24,505 nt of DNA from Priapulus caudatus (GCF_000485595.1 NW_014578899.1:21561-46065); one strand, 5' to 3'. Counted from the stretch's first letter, positions 1 through 7,805 are shown. Translations and numbers: made by a program. Notes: generated by a model from the sequence alone, not told the origin.

Positions 1-204
1 ACAGACACACACATACCCCTCTTTACACACACAGTCACACACATACCCCTCTCTACACACACAGACACACACATACCCCTCTTTACACACACAGTCACAC
101 ACATACCCCTCTCTACACACACAGACACACACATACCCCTCTTTACACACACAGTCACACACATACCCCTCTCTACACACACAGACACACACATACACCC
201 CCCA
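1..204. repeat. 60-bp tandem satellite made of paired 30-bp units
   Basis: Three full 60-bp higher-order copies plus part of a fourth. Each consists of two 30-bp CA-rich half-units, distinguished by ACAGAC versus ACAGTC at the start and CTCTTTAC versus CTCTCTAC near the end. The copies are almost identical, which suggests recent expansion or homogenisation. It starts at the window edge, so the array probably continues to the left. It lies in an intron downstream of ODC exon F. Confidence 0.95.
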
Positions 205-240
205 AATAAATAACAACAACAACAACAACAACATACACAC
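205..240. repeat. AAC/CAA microsatellite
   Basis: Short run of about seven AAC triplets at the right edge of the 60-bp satellite, flanked by AATAAATAAC and ACATACACAC. It is intronic with respect to the ODC gene on the minus strand. Confidence 0.9.
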
Positions 241-285
241 ACTGTTTGCTATGCTACCTGTTACTAGCTACAACTCTAACCGTAC

Positions 286-439
286 CATCGTTGCCGCGAA
301 ACACAGTACGCTTGGCAATGACGTTGACGACCAAAGTCAGAGCTGAGCCGACCATGTATCGGCCTGGTTCGGCAATCACACGCACACGACTGTCGGCAGG
401 AAAATGTTCCTCCAGTGCAGAGCTCACCGCGTCACAGAT
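286..439 (-). CDS. ODC: Ornithine decarboxylase, exon F (PLP-phosphate-binding EPGRY segment)
   Basis: ODC makes putrescine from ornithine in the cytosol, using pyridoxal phosphate, and is the entry step of polyamine synthesis. The minus-strand translation has ALEEHFP, then VRVIAEPGRYMVGSAL and LVVNVIAKR, which match the animal ODC block around human Glu274-Arg277 that binds the PLP phosphate. The exon is 154 nt. It begins after a pyrimidine-rich acceptor ending CGTCGTAG (AG at 441-440) and ends before GTACGG (GT at 285-284). The phase is 0 at the 5' side and matches exon E, whose last codons read PFDD, so the join aligns residue for residue with human FEE-ITGVINPALDKYFP. Later exons (Cys360/Asp361 region) are not in the window. 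The choice of 3' donor is less certain than the acceptor. Antizyme inhibitor is an alternative family member, but all active-site residues visible here are the ODC ones. Confidence 0.9.
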
Positions 440-831
440 CTACGACGAAGGAAAATTAATACACAGATGCTGCAACGAAAACAGAACGCACATGTATACA
501 TGAAAATATTAATACATAGATGTAAAACTGAAATACAACGAAATGATATGAGAAAAAAAACACAAATGCAACTAAAAAATATATTTTAAATAATATATAA
601 ACTAGCCAATATATTAAAAAAAAGCATTACACAGATCTAACAAAAACATAAATACAACGTAATTATGTTAAAAACAACACGTTTATAGAGAAAATATGAT
701 TGCAGCGCAAATATATAAAACTTCTACAACACTCTTCATTAAACACAAGACCTCCATATAGAATAATTGCAGAGTGCAGTTGTGATTGCTCCTCCACCCG
801 CCTCTCCCTCCCGCTCGCCATCTATAAAGTA
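440..831. other. Intron sequence, AT-rich
   Basis: Part of the 817-nt intron between ODC exons E and F (440-1256). It is strongly AT-rich between about 455 and 720. I see no coding potential, RNA gene or promoter signal in it. The intron also contains the MITE at 832-1172. Confidence 0.7.
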
Positions 832-1172
832 CAGTAAAAGTCCAAAAATCCGGATGCCGGATATCCGGTCCACTCGAGAACCCGGGCTTTTCGAAAGCTT
901 TCTTTTCAAGCAGTACACGCTCTTTCTGTAGTGAACAATTTTTATGCAAACATTTTTGTCAAGTGTTGACTTTATCTTTCTTTAAAACTGCTCGTTTTGA
1001 TAAATGATGCATGCTGCATTTGCTAATGAATAAACTATCAAAATCTACCTGTTCATCTCTTCTTTATTCCTCATTAAATTTGAATTTTAGAAGTACTGCC
1101 CGAGAATCCGGAAAATCCGATAGTCCGGACCGACCCAATCCCTGAGCAGTCCGGATGTTCGGACTTTTACTG
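832..1172. mobile_element. Tigger/pogo-type MITE with TA target-site duplication
   Basis: Inverted ends: the left end reads CAGTAAAAGTCCAAAAATCC and the right end, on the opposite strand, CAGTAAAAGTCCGAACATCC. Both are followed by more CCGGA-rich subterminal sequence. The element is 341 bp and flanked by TA on both sides (830-831 and 1173-1174), as expected for the Tc1/mariner superfamily. The terminal CAGT and ATCCGGAC-like motifs resemble pogo/Tigger elements. There is no transposase frame, so it is non-autonomous. It sits wholly inside the ODC intron between exons E and F and does not touch the splice sites. Confidence 0.8.
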
Positions 1173-1256
1173 TAATTAGGTTCTTAGAGATATCTCAGTA
1201 GCACCCTATCACCGTCACCGCCGCCGCTGCGCAGAGAAAATGGCGTCTTTCCTTAC

Positions 1257-1422
1257 GTCGTCGAACGGTATGCGCGTTGTCGTCTCGCCGGGGAAACCTC
1301 CGCCGATGTCCAGCAGCGAGAAAGAGAAGCCGATCTCAGCGCCCTCTTCGAAGACACGTTTGGCGTTGCTAATAGCGACGCTCCATGCGTCGACCTCGGG
1401 GCAACCGCTGCCGACGTGGAAG
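1257..1422 (-). CDS. ODC: Ornithine decarboxylase, exon E (HVGSGC and GGGFPG segment)
   Basis: The minus-strand translation begins (S)FHVGSGC, continues with WSVAISNAKRVFEEGAEIGF and reaches LLDIGGGFPGETTTRIPFDD. These are the ODC motifs holding human His197 and Ser200 and the glycine loop 235-237, which contact the PLP ring and phosphate. The exon is 166 nt: one base completing a serine codon plus 55 codons. Acceptor TCTATTCCCACAG (AG at 1424-1423) and donor GTAAGG (GT at 1256-1255) are both strong. The 5' phase requires an upstream exon ending in two bases; exon D ends GTC AG, giving the conserved GVS-FHVGSG join. The open frame that runs across it on the plus strand is a shadow. Confidence 0.95.
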
Positions 1423-1514
1423 CTGTGGGAATAGACAAGCGAGGGGGAGATAGTAGCTTAGCCATGATGGTAGTTACTACCAAGCACCGAGGGTCGGATG
1501 TGAGGGTATATAAC

Positions 1515-1592
1515 ACTAACCCTAACCCTAACACAAACCCTAGCCTTATCATTAACCCTAACCCTATCCCTAACCCTAACCCTAACTATAAC
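1515..1592 (+). repeat. Interstitial telomere-like tract (CCCTAA), degenerate
   Basis: About a dozen CCCTAA-type hexamers with variants (ACAAACCCTAGC, CCCTATCC). It lies in the large ODC intron close to exon E, at the left edge of the retroelement complex. A related tract with the same ACACTAACCCTAAC and ACAAACCCTAGC phrases lies at the other end of the intron (7806-7896). Confidence 0.9.
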
Positions 1593-1803
1593 ACTCAAGG
1601 GCGTAGCCAGGAATTTGAATAGGGGGGAGAGGTCATCGAGCGAGTAACAAGGGGGTCTGGTAGTCTGAAATTTTTTTTAGTTAAATGTAAAAATAGTGCT
1701 TTAAAATCAATTTAGACGCTGTTTTGTTGACAATACTATTTCTTCTGCAGCTCTACAACGACACCGATGCCGTGGCCGATCCAAGATTCCAAGGAGGGGG
1801 TTA
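1593..1803. other. Unassigned stretch before the integrase fragment
   Basis: Starts with GGGCGTAGCCAGGAATTTGA followed by a G-rich run (AGGGGGGAGAG), which resembles a transposon end, but I found no matching partner. A T-rich stretch and TTCTTCTGCAG follow. The last 60 nt may be decayed integrase sequence upstream of the zinc finger. I see no intact gene. Confidence 0.4.
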
Positions 1804-2076
1804 AAACAGGCCACTCAGAAACTCACAGCTGCTCGGTATGTATGGCCAGGGATTAACAAGGATGTCCGAGCATGGGCACGTACATGTTTGCAGTGCCAAC
1901 GCGCTAAGATTCATCGGCACATCAAAGCCCCACTAGGCACCTTCGCTGCCCCTGATGCCCGTTTTGCATACATCCACATTGATTTGGTCGGACCTTTGCC
2001 ATCATCACAAGGCTACTCTCACCTACTCACGGTAGGTTTATATGTCGAACACGACTTCGTCTCTGATACCAGGTGA
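1804..2076 (+). pseudogene. Ty3/Gypsy-type integrase fragment
   Basis: The translation shows RYVWPGINKDVRAWARTC followed by LQCQRAK, the CxxC half of the integrase zinc finger, then HIDLVGPLPSSQGYSHLLT, the start of the DDE core with its first catalytic Asp. The upstream HPG..H part is lost to a frame break near 1800. The expected VDRFTRWPEA continuation is missing: homology stops at LLT and is replaced by unrelated sequence running to a stop at 2074. It is therefore a truncated, non-functional piece. It is joined directly to a protease segment, which is not normal gene order (protease should precede reverse transcriptase and integrase), so this is a rearranged mosaic. Confidence 0.85.
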
Positions 2077-2434
2077 GAGTGAGCAAGATAATGCACCGGA
2101 ATCCACTATTGCAGCTGTAATTGGCGACACGTTCGTAGCAGCTGAGATAGATACAGGAGCTAGGGTTTCCCTGGTCAGCTCGTTCCTGGTTAAGACTTTG
2201 AGAAAGAAGCCTTCGCAGGCTCAGAACCTTTTGAGGGGTATTTTTGGTAATGCTAGGTGGTCTAGTGGGCTCATCAAACTCGAGTTCCGTCTCTCTGAGC
2301 GCGAGTTTTCGCATCGTTTTTTCGTTGTAGAGGAGTTACCGTTTGACGTGCTGCTGGGCATTGATTTTTGTAATTTGTCGGGTCTTATAGTGTGTACTTT
2401 GTCTGCAAATCGTACTATGTCAGGCCTTTGGTAG
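2042..2434 (+). pseudogene. Retropepsin-like aspartic protease fragment of an LTR retroelement
   Basis: 130-residue open frame. The catalytic triad motif is IDTGARVSLV (DTG near residues 37-39), and the second hallmark is DVLLGIDF near the C-terminal end. This spacing and the ALID/DTGA plus LLGIDF pattern are typical of Ty3/Gypsy polyprotein proteases. It is not followed by reverse transcriptase; the frame stops at 2434, and another frame continues to 2586, into the LTR remnant. The first residues overlap the decayed integrase tail in a different frame. It is the only nearly complete domain of the element. Processing a polyprotein would require gag-pol partners that are absent here. Confidence 0.75.
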
Positions 2435-2540
2435 ACTCTTCGCCGGTTGTTCACTTTCCGTTGCGTGCGAATTCACTACGCGTGGCAAATAAGGTAGTTA
2501 AGCATACCCCGCCGCATCTGGAACCGTATGATTCGCTTGA

Positions 2541-2724
2541 CGAGGCAATCTCCCGCGAGCAGGCACGACCGCGACAGCATCTGTAACTGTTCAAATCACT
2601 GTAATTGTACTCAAATCATCAGTAAACTGCAAATCATGGCATAACCACTGGCTTTTTCTTGTTTATGGCTTTGAAATAACATTGTAAATCCCAATAAAAT
2701 AGTCACGTAAAAACCAACATTACA
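2541..2724 (+). repeat. LTR 3' part (R-U5-like), truncated
   Basis: About 175 bp nearly identical to the end of the LTR at 5922-6106. Both run from a shared GAGCAGGCAC through a GTAACTGTTCAAATCACTG stretch to AACCAACATTACA or AACCAACGTTACA. This copy has an AATAAA polyadenylation motif (2694-2699). The U3 and TATA part present in the other LTR is missing; the sequence to the left belongs to the protease mosaic. It ends in CA, as LTRs do. Confidence 0.75.
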
Positions 2725-2726
2725 TT

Positions 2727-2744
2727 TGGTGCGTGTGAGAGCGC
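2727..2744 (+). other. Candidate tRNA primer-binding site
   Basis: TGGTGCGTGTGAGAGCGC starts two bases after the ACA end of the LTR remnant. A TGG start just inside an LTR is what a primer-binding site should show (complement of tRNA-CCA). I could not match the rest to a tRNA that I know. Confidence 0.35.
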
Positions 2745-3144
2745 TCATTCCTGGTTGCGTGGTCACTCCCCCGGTGCTCTCCGCTATACAATCATTCTGC
2801 TATAGCATTGTGCCAATCAACTTCACTTCATCGTCTACCGCTCCTGACTGACGATCTTATTTCAGCACCGTACAGTTGGCTGAGTAAGTAAAACTAACCT
2901 TTGCCAGTTTAGATCTAAGAGATATTATAATTAAGTTACTTACTACCGTATTACTGCTTCTAATTTATTACGCACATCGTGTGTGAATGTTGCGGTCTCC
3001 GCGCTATGTGCTTACTATCCGTGCTTACTGTCGCACACCTTCGCACACACTGAGACGGCTTAGCAGTTTGATAATTGCTGTCACTTCGCTTGGGTAATTC
3101 ACCGCTACTCTCACCGCATCTGTCGTTTAACACCGTTTTTTTTC
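2745..3144 (+). other. Retroelement 5' leader
   Basis: Non-coding stretch between the candidate primer-binding site and the first gag-like ATG. I see no other gene, no RNA gene and no strong hairpin. The position is that of an LTR-element leader/packaging region. Confidence 0.45.
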
Positions 3145-3370
3145 ATGGACTCGCCGCAGACACCACAGTGTGACATCGCGGATATCGCACACCTATTTAG
3201 CGAATTGTTGCGCCCAACCGTTCAATCTGCTGCTGCCTCGTTTCAACATGAACCTCGTGTTGCGAAAGCTCGGACTTCTGTTCCGCGTTTCACTGGCGAT
3301 AACGCGCCGTTATCGATTACGTTCGACGACTGGCTCAGTACTTTGAATTGGAGACAGTTGGAATTGGGTC
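3145..3370 (+). pseudogene. Gag-like N-terminal fragment
   Basis: Opens with ATG after a T-rich run. About 75 residues look like the head of a Gypsy Gag: an acidic/hydrophobic helix (DIADIAHLFSELL), then a V-PRFTGDNAPLSITFDDW segment that resembles the capsid start common in these elements (F-x-G-D ... FDDWL). The Gag resemblance ends around TLNWRQLELGRD. The rest of capsid, nucleocapsid and all of pol are missing. Gag normally exceeds 300 residues, so this is a remnant produced by internal deletion. The frame runs on to 3510, but the following residues are a shadow of the membrane-tail frame. Confidence 0.5.
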
Positions 3371-3571
3371 GTGATGCTACTTCGTTGCGCGTATTTGGGT
3401 TATACGTATCATTCCGTAATGTATATCGCCCTCACATCCCTGTTGCTCACCGTTATAGTCATCGCCACATATTGCTACTGTTGTCGCTGCCGCCGCCCTC
3501 ACAGCCCTGAGCACCAGCCCCAACCCAGTCCTGCCGATCATTCCCTCCTCCTCTCAGACGTACACGAATAG
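3371..3571 (+). pseudogene. Env-like membrane anchor and cytoplasmic tail fragment
   Basis: In the frame shifted relative to gag, from about 3395, there is a hydrophobic segment of about 20 residues (YIALTSLLLTVIVIATYC). A cysteine/arginine cluster and a short polar, proline-rich tail ending at a stop (3569-3571) follow. That order (membrane span, juxtamembrane Cys, tail) is typical of the C-terminus of a type I envelope-like glycoprotein, as found in some Gypsy-type elements. No surface domain is present. It abuts the Gag head directly, so the simplest reading is a large deletion removing everything between. A host membrane-protein fragment is possible. Confidence 0.4.
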
Positions 3572-3624
3572 AGAGTTACCCACCCACCCCTACCACGACA
3601 AGACCTCGTTCGCTATTTTCCAGA

Positions 3625-4060
3625 ATGCCACTAACAATTCTCGAGCCTCAACCACGAATGGGTTCCTTCGACCCTATGACACCCACCTTCCAGTCCCATG
3701 ACCATGGTTTCCCAGGCCCGACCCTTGTTCCCAATACCCCACCACCCACCTCTGTAATGGTACGATCACCTCCTAATGCAAATATTACACAAATACTTTG
3801 CGACACGACCCCCAACTCCCCAACCCCTAAGATTTCCCCCACTAACCTCCATACTGCACCGGCATATCTCTCTCCGGCCTGCCCGGTGCGCCGTCCCCTA
3901 TGCCAACACCAGCTCCTTGTCCAATCGCTCCACCTCGAGTCGTGTAGCTTCCTCTCGCATGTTAAGCTTGGGTTATTCGGTTAGTGGCATCGCCATTCTA
4001 TTATGCACCCTAGTACTCTATGACTGCCCCATTATTTATTCAATACCGGCGTATGGATAG
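3625..4060 (+). pseudogene. Proline/threonine-rich reading frames with a hydrophobic end
   Basis: Two overlapping frames: 3625-3984 (119 residues, rich in Pro, Thr and Ser) and 3776-4060, which ends in a hydrophobic stretch (SGIAILLCTLVLY) before a stop. The composition suggests a mucin-like stalk followed by a membrane span, with the frame changing between them, consistent with decayed env-like or accessory retroelement sequence. I recognise no family. The pyrimidine-rich base composition alone could also keep the frame open. Confidence 0.25.
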
Positions 4061-4378
4061 TTTAACGGCCTCGACGACGTGCAGTATGTGCACCGCTAGC
4101 ACTAGTCTTGCAAATTGGTAGAGATAATCATATTACCTTGTTCATAAAGCACACTATAAGTAAAACACGCTTCATCTAAACGCATTTATTCATAGTGTAT
4201 GCCGTTAAGGACGGCTTATCAGTAACGCTATTTATTCCATGGCTTATACGCGATCGCGCTCTCTAAATTGTCTCGCGCCGCTATGCCATGTTGGTCCGGT
4301 AATGGCACAGTGCCACGTATTATGATTACCACTTAAACATTGTCAGGACCCCTCCAACAACAAACAAGACGGGCGAGA
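4061..4378. other. Non-coding interior of the retroelement
   Basis: No open frame of note, no repeat and no RNA gene seen. It contains several TTTATTCA/TTTATTCC motifs but no clear signal. Confidence 0.5.
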
Positions 4379-4612
4379 ACCCCATGAACGGCAGCCACCA
4401 GCGCCGTCGTCTCCGCTGCTGGCAGGCGCTGGCGCGCCTGCGCCTGCGCCCTCTGCGCCAGTGCCGCCTGCACTTGCACCGCCTGCGCTGAGGCCGCCCG
4501 CGCCTGCGCCACCTGCGCTGAGGCCGCCTGCGCCTACGCCTGCGCTGGGGCCGCCTGCGCAGCTTACGCCAGTGCCGCCTACGCCGGCGCCGCCTGTGCC
4601 TGCGCCGCGGGG
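4379..4612 (+). repeat. GC-rich Pro-Ala-coding minisatellite
   Basis: Degenerate repetition of GCGCCT/GCGCCGCCT-type units. One plus frame reads as repeated PPA/APPAL, another as Ala/Cys-rich; the reverse strand reads Gly-Ala-Ser-rich. The three-base periodicity keeps several frames open, so open frame length is not evidence for a gene. It leads straight into the reading frame at 4655-5089. Confidence 0.7.
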
Positions 4613-4654
4613 AGGGGAAAACGCGTGCTCACCGCCCCGCTCCACGCCCAGTTT

Positions 4655-5089
4655 ATGAGCACGGCAATGCCGCGCCAGCTGTACGCGGAGCCAGACTCCA
4701 CCCACGGTTCTGTGGGTGGACATTCGCCCGCGAACTCGTGGGATAACGATCGCCCATGCCCGTTCCCGGAGGAGCAGTATGCCGGCTCCTTTGTCGAGTC
4801 GGGCACCGCCGACGACCACCTACAATACGAGTTCCAGGTCGGCGAAGGGGACAACCCCGAGCACACCACCTCTAACCCGGAGTACGTCGGCTCCTTTGTC
4901 GGGTCGGGCACCGCCGACGACCACCTACAATACGAGTTCCAGATCGGCGAAGGGGATGACCCAAACACCACCTTCAACCCGGGACATATACGCCAAATGG
5001 CGCAAACGCTGGCCGTAGTGGCTGTAATGACCGCTATGTCCCAGTCACCGACCTCCCCCAACGGACATGAGGAGGAAGGCGACCGCTGA
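4655..5089 (+). CDS. Hypothetical protein with two 35-residue tandem repeats
   Basis: From the first ATG (4655) this encodes 144 residues; the frame is also open upstream through the GC-rich repeat, so the true start is unknown. Residues about 41-110 hold two copies of an acidic repeat (SGTADDHLQYEFQ and GEGD are shared). The DNA period is exactly 105 bp (4776-4880, 4881-4985) and reads in frame. Most third-position differences between copies keep the amino acid or a similar one, which hints at past selection. The tail has a short hydrophobic MAQTLAVVAVMTAM segment and an acidic/basic end (GHEEEGDR). It lies between the env-like remnants and the 3' LTR, so it is probably an accessory or captured frame of the retroelement. 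I do not recognise the family. Confidence 0.35.
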   Translation: MSTAMPRQLYAEPDSTHGSVGGHSPANSWDNDRPCPFPEEQYAGSFVESGTADDHLQYEFQVGEGDNPEHTTSNPEYVGSFVGSGTADDHLQYEFQIGEGDDPNTTFNPGHIRQMAQTLAVVAVMTAMSQSPTSPNGHEEEGDR

Positions 5090-5700
5090 CGCATGAGCGT
5101 CACGTACATTACTAATAATGTGTATTAATGGCAGCGTTATGTAGAATTTCTTAGATGGCATCGTATTGTGTGTAGATTTTAGTGCCTTATGCTTTTAGAA
5201 AATTTATGCCTTCGCGAGCACTTGTACCTTGTAGACATTAGTTGTAGCGGTAATGCCGATTAGGTCCCTTCAGGACATATTTATCATACTAGTAGCTCTG
5301 TACGGTGTGGTCGAGAACCACACCAGTAGACTGTAATGTATTATTGTATTATTGTTCTCAGCTATTACAATTATTAGCATGCCATGACGTCGACCGCCCT
5401 CCCTATGGACGGCCAGCCGGGAGACTAGCAATAGATGTCCACAAAGGTGCACATCGGTTTGATGGTGGGAGAAGTGTAACGCTGCTCGATTGCTCAAAGG
5501 GATTTCCCGGCGGAAGACCCCAACTAGCCGGTGCGGACGTGCGGTGACTGCCGACAAGTGTTTTAGCACTGATCACGGCGCAACGGGTGACGCGAAGCGA
5601 CACTAATGTGCAGTGCACCGTGTAATTTAGTCTAAGAGTCTTAGGTGCCGCAAATCAGGCGTGAAACCAATTAGCACCAATTCCAGGGGGTCACGTTAAG
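5090..5700. other. 3' untranslated interior of the retroelement
   Basis: No convincing gene. A small perfect stem (GGTGTGGT, 5-nt loop, ACCACACC) lies at 5304-5324. A G-run (CCAGGGGG, 5683-5690) close to the LTR is a weak polypurine-tract candidate. Confidence 0.4.
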
Positions 5701-6106
5701 TGTTCGCAGCGCGCCCGCGCCGGTAGGGGTCGCCACCGCCCAGGGCATGGTGGTGCGGAATAACACATCTTTGCCGCTAGGAGTCACCACTGCCCAGGGG
5801 CACGGAGGTGAACGACGCATGCGCGGGTGCGTGCGACGCTGGCATTGGTGTGCACGGCGCATGTGTGACGCATGCGGCGCGGGCGTGCCTGCGGCTATAA
5901 AAGCCGGGACCCGGGCAAAATAGAGGAGAATCCCCCACGAGCAGGCACAACCGCGACAGCATCTGTAACTGTTCAAATCACTGTAATTGTACTCAAATCA
6001 TCAGTAAACTGCAAATCATGGTATAACCACTGGCTTTCTCTTGTTTATGGCTTTGAAATAACATTGTAAATCACAATAACATAGTAACGTAAAAACCAAC
6101 GTTACA
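5701..6106 (+). repeat. LTR (3' copy) with TATA box
   Basis: Starts TGTTCGCAGC and ends CGTTACA, giving TG...CA ends and about 406 bp. The right end is fixed by the match to 2541-2724; the left end is my choice of a TG and could be wrong. U3 is GC-rich and holds a 54-bp-spaced duplication (GCCGGTAGGGGTCGCCACCG near 5719 and its variant near 5773). The TATA box is at 5896-5903, and the shared R-U5-like part begins about 25 nt downstream, as expected for an LTR promoter. No clear target-site duplication could be paired, because the left LTR is truncated. Confidence 0.6.
5896..5903 (+). promoter_or_regulatory. TATA box of the LTR
   Basis: TATAAAAG within GGCTATAAAAGCCGGG, in GC-rich U3. Transcription would be expected to start about 30 nt downstream, close to the point where similarity to the other LTR copy begins. 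Confidence 0.6.
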
Positions 6107-6290
6107 GTATATGCAAGACTGTGAGAGTGTGTCTGTCGTGTGTGTATACGTATTAGCCAGCGAGCCGTGCAGCCGTGATTTACACGGTCCGTTTTGAAAC
6201 TGCACGGCCAAAGAAATGGAAAAAGTTTAAAATTTACAATTGTAAACAAGTTAAAAATTTAAAAAAATTAAAAATATTTCTGCATATAAT
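6107..6290. other. Unassigned, with a nested stem
   Basis: GCCGTGCAG (6164-6172) pairs with CTGCACGGC (6200-6208), with CCGTG/CACGG nested inside (6173-6187). This is followed by AT-rich sequence (6230-6290). No gene seen. Confidence 0.4.
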
Positions 6291-6432
6291 ACCCTGACCC
6301 TAACCCGAACCCTAATCCTAACCCTAACCGTAACCGTAACCGTAACCCTAACCCTAATGCGAACCCTAACCTTAACCCAAACCCTAATGCGAACCCTAAC
6401 CCTATAACCCTAACCCTAATGCGAACCCTAGC
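6291..6432 (+). repeat. Interstitial telomere-like tract (CCCTAA), degenerate
   Basis: More than twenty hexamers of CCCTAA, CCGTAA and CCCTAATG type. A longer motif, CCCTAATGCGAACCCTAACC, recurs three times, so the tract also has higher-order structure. Confidence 0.9.
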
Positions 6433-6532
6433 TCAACGTCACGTGTCACGTCAAGAATTCACGTGGGTTTTATCATATCTTGCTTGTCTATACCGCGCGG
6501 GCTATGGCCACTGTATGCACCCCCCCTGACGC

Positions 6533-6606
6533 TAGACTGGTACCCGGTCGCACCTCTCGGCTTAGTTACTCAATGAGTAATCGAGGTGGGAGCGAGTACC
6601 AGTCTA
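6533..6606. repeat. 74-nt imperfect palindrome
   Basis: Left arm TAGACTGGTAC (6533-6543) pairs perfectly with GTACCAGTCTA (6596-6606). Near the centre, TTACTCA (6566-6572) faces TGAGTAA (6574-6580). Between them, CACCTC and GAGGTG also pair. The rest of 6433-6756 has no recognisable gene; a GC-rich open stretch around 6590-6720 is unassigned, and 6715-6742 holds a few CCTAAC repeats. Confidence 0.7.
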
Positions 6607-6756
6607 CCCCTTACGCGCACCCAGCGACACCGATATGCGCAGCAAGCTGCAGCTGGAAGAGGTGGCGGGGGGCGAATTCACATACATCCCCACATGGCCG
6701 CGAGAGGGCCCTAGCCCAAAACCTAACGCTAACCCTAATGTAGAGATTTCGGGGGG

Positions 6757-7683
6757 TGTAACTCACATGAGCAGTAGACTAGATCAGGATGGATAGTTTG
6801 AACTCGCAGTATGGATAGAATAACCATGTATTGACTAAAGACAGAATAAAATATAGACAGCACATAACGATCAACACCTGGGCTCAGTCTTCTTGGATTA
6901 TAAATACGGATTGTACATACGGAGGGGAGTCTAGAGAAAACAAGGAATGTAAACGGAAACGCGCTATATAGAGTATAATAATCAACACGTTCATGTACTA
7001 TTAATCAGCATAATATACGAGGAGATTTGAATAGAATGAATAGTCTATAGGTTGTCGAAGAGAGGAATATTTACTTAGAAACGAGTTGCGTCAGCAGGGG
7101 AGACAATCGTACCAGCCACGGAATCTGCGTGGGGAGTAGTGTTTTGACGACGCATACTTAACAACGGCACGTAGGGGGGCGTTGCCAGCTAGGTATATAA
7201 GGCGCGCCGAACCGCAGCACAGAAGTGTTATTTTTCAGGTTAGGTAGGAATTAAGAAGAAGCGGAAGAAGGTAAAGAAGAAAGCATTTTAGGTCCCGGGA
7301 GATAGAAGAGGGAATAGGAGAACGGGGTTTCAGGTAGGTATATAGAGCCAGGAACGACTACGAGGGAGACACCCTAGGTCTACGCGAAGAAAGGACGACG
7401 GGGAGAGGAGAAGACGAAGCAGGCGACGCGTTTATTCTTTAATATTAGAGTAGTGGTTAGTTAAACAACGTAACAGCGCTTCACGCTGCACTGATAATCG
7501 CGATAACAGCGAACCAGATAACTTATAACGCAAGCTAAGTAGCGTAAGCTACATATACGAGATAAATACAGATCCGCGACACCTATGAATGCAGGGGAAT
7601 TATTCGTAAGCTAGTAAGAAACAATAAAGCTATAACCGTACAGTTAACCGAATGTAACTGTGTTCTGTTTCACTGGTACAACA
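6757..7683 (+). repeat. LTR-like unit, probably a solo LTR or 3' LTR of a second element
   Basis: Preceded by a G-run (TTCGGGGGG, a polypurine-tract look-alike), it starts TGTAACTCAC and ends ACTGGTACAACA, with TG...CA ends and a length of about 927 bp. A TATA box (TATATAAG, 7194-7201) and an AATAAA (7623-7628) lie in the right order. It has no coding potential. No second copy is in the window and no target-site duplication could be paired, so this is inferred from layout alone. Confidence 0.4.
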
Positions 7684-7805
7684 TGTTATGCGCTACTGCA
7701 TCACCGTCCTGCCTAACGGCAGGAGCGAACAATGAATCCACACAACTAAACACGCGTTAACTATATAACGCCTGTCATACCGTAGTCGGCTACCCCTATG
7801 GCCAC
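7684..7805. other. Unassigned spacer
   Basis: No gene seen. It contains a small stem, CTGCC-TAAC-GGCAG (about 7711-7724). Confidence 0.4.

Noticed and set aside
246-503. Plus-strand 85-residue frame
   Set aside because: Shadow of ODC exon F, which is on the minus strand.
1593-1640. GGGCGTAGCCAGG followed by a G-run as a transposon end
   Set aside because: Suggestive, but no inverted partner or target duplication was found, so it is not called as an element.
4343-4819. 158-residue minus-strand frame, Gly-Ala-Ser-rich
   Set aside because: Reverse reading of a GC-rich Pro/Ala-coding repeat; composition artefact.
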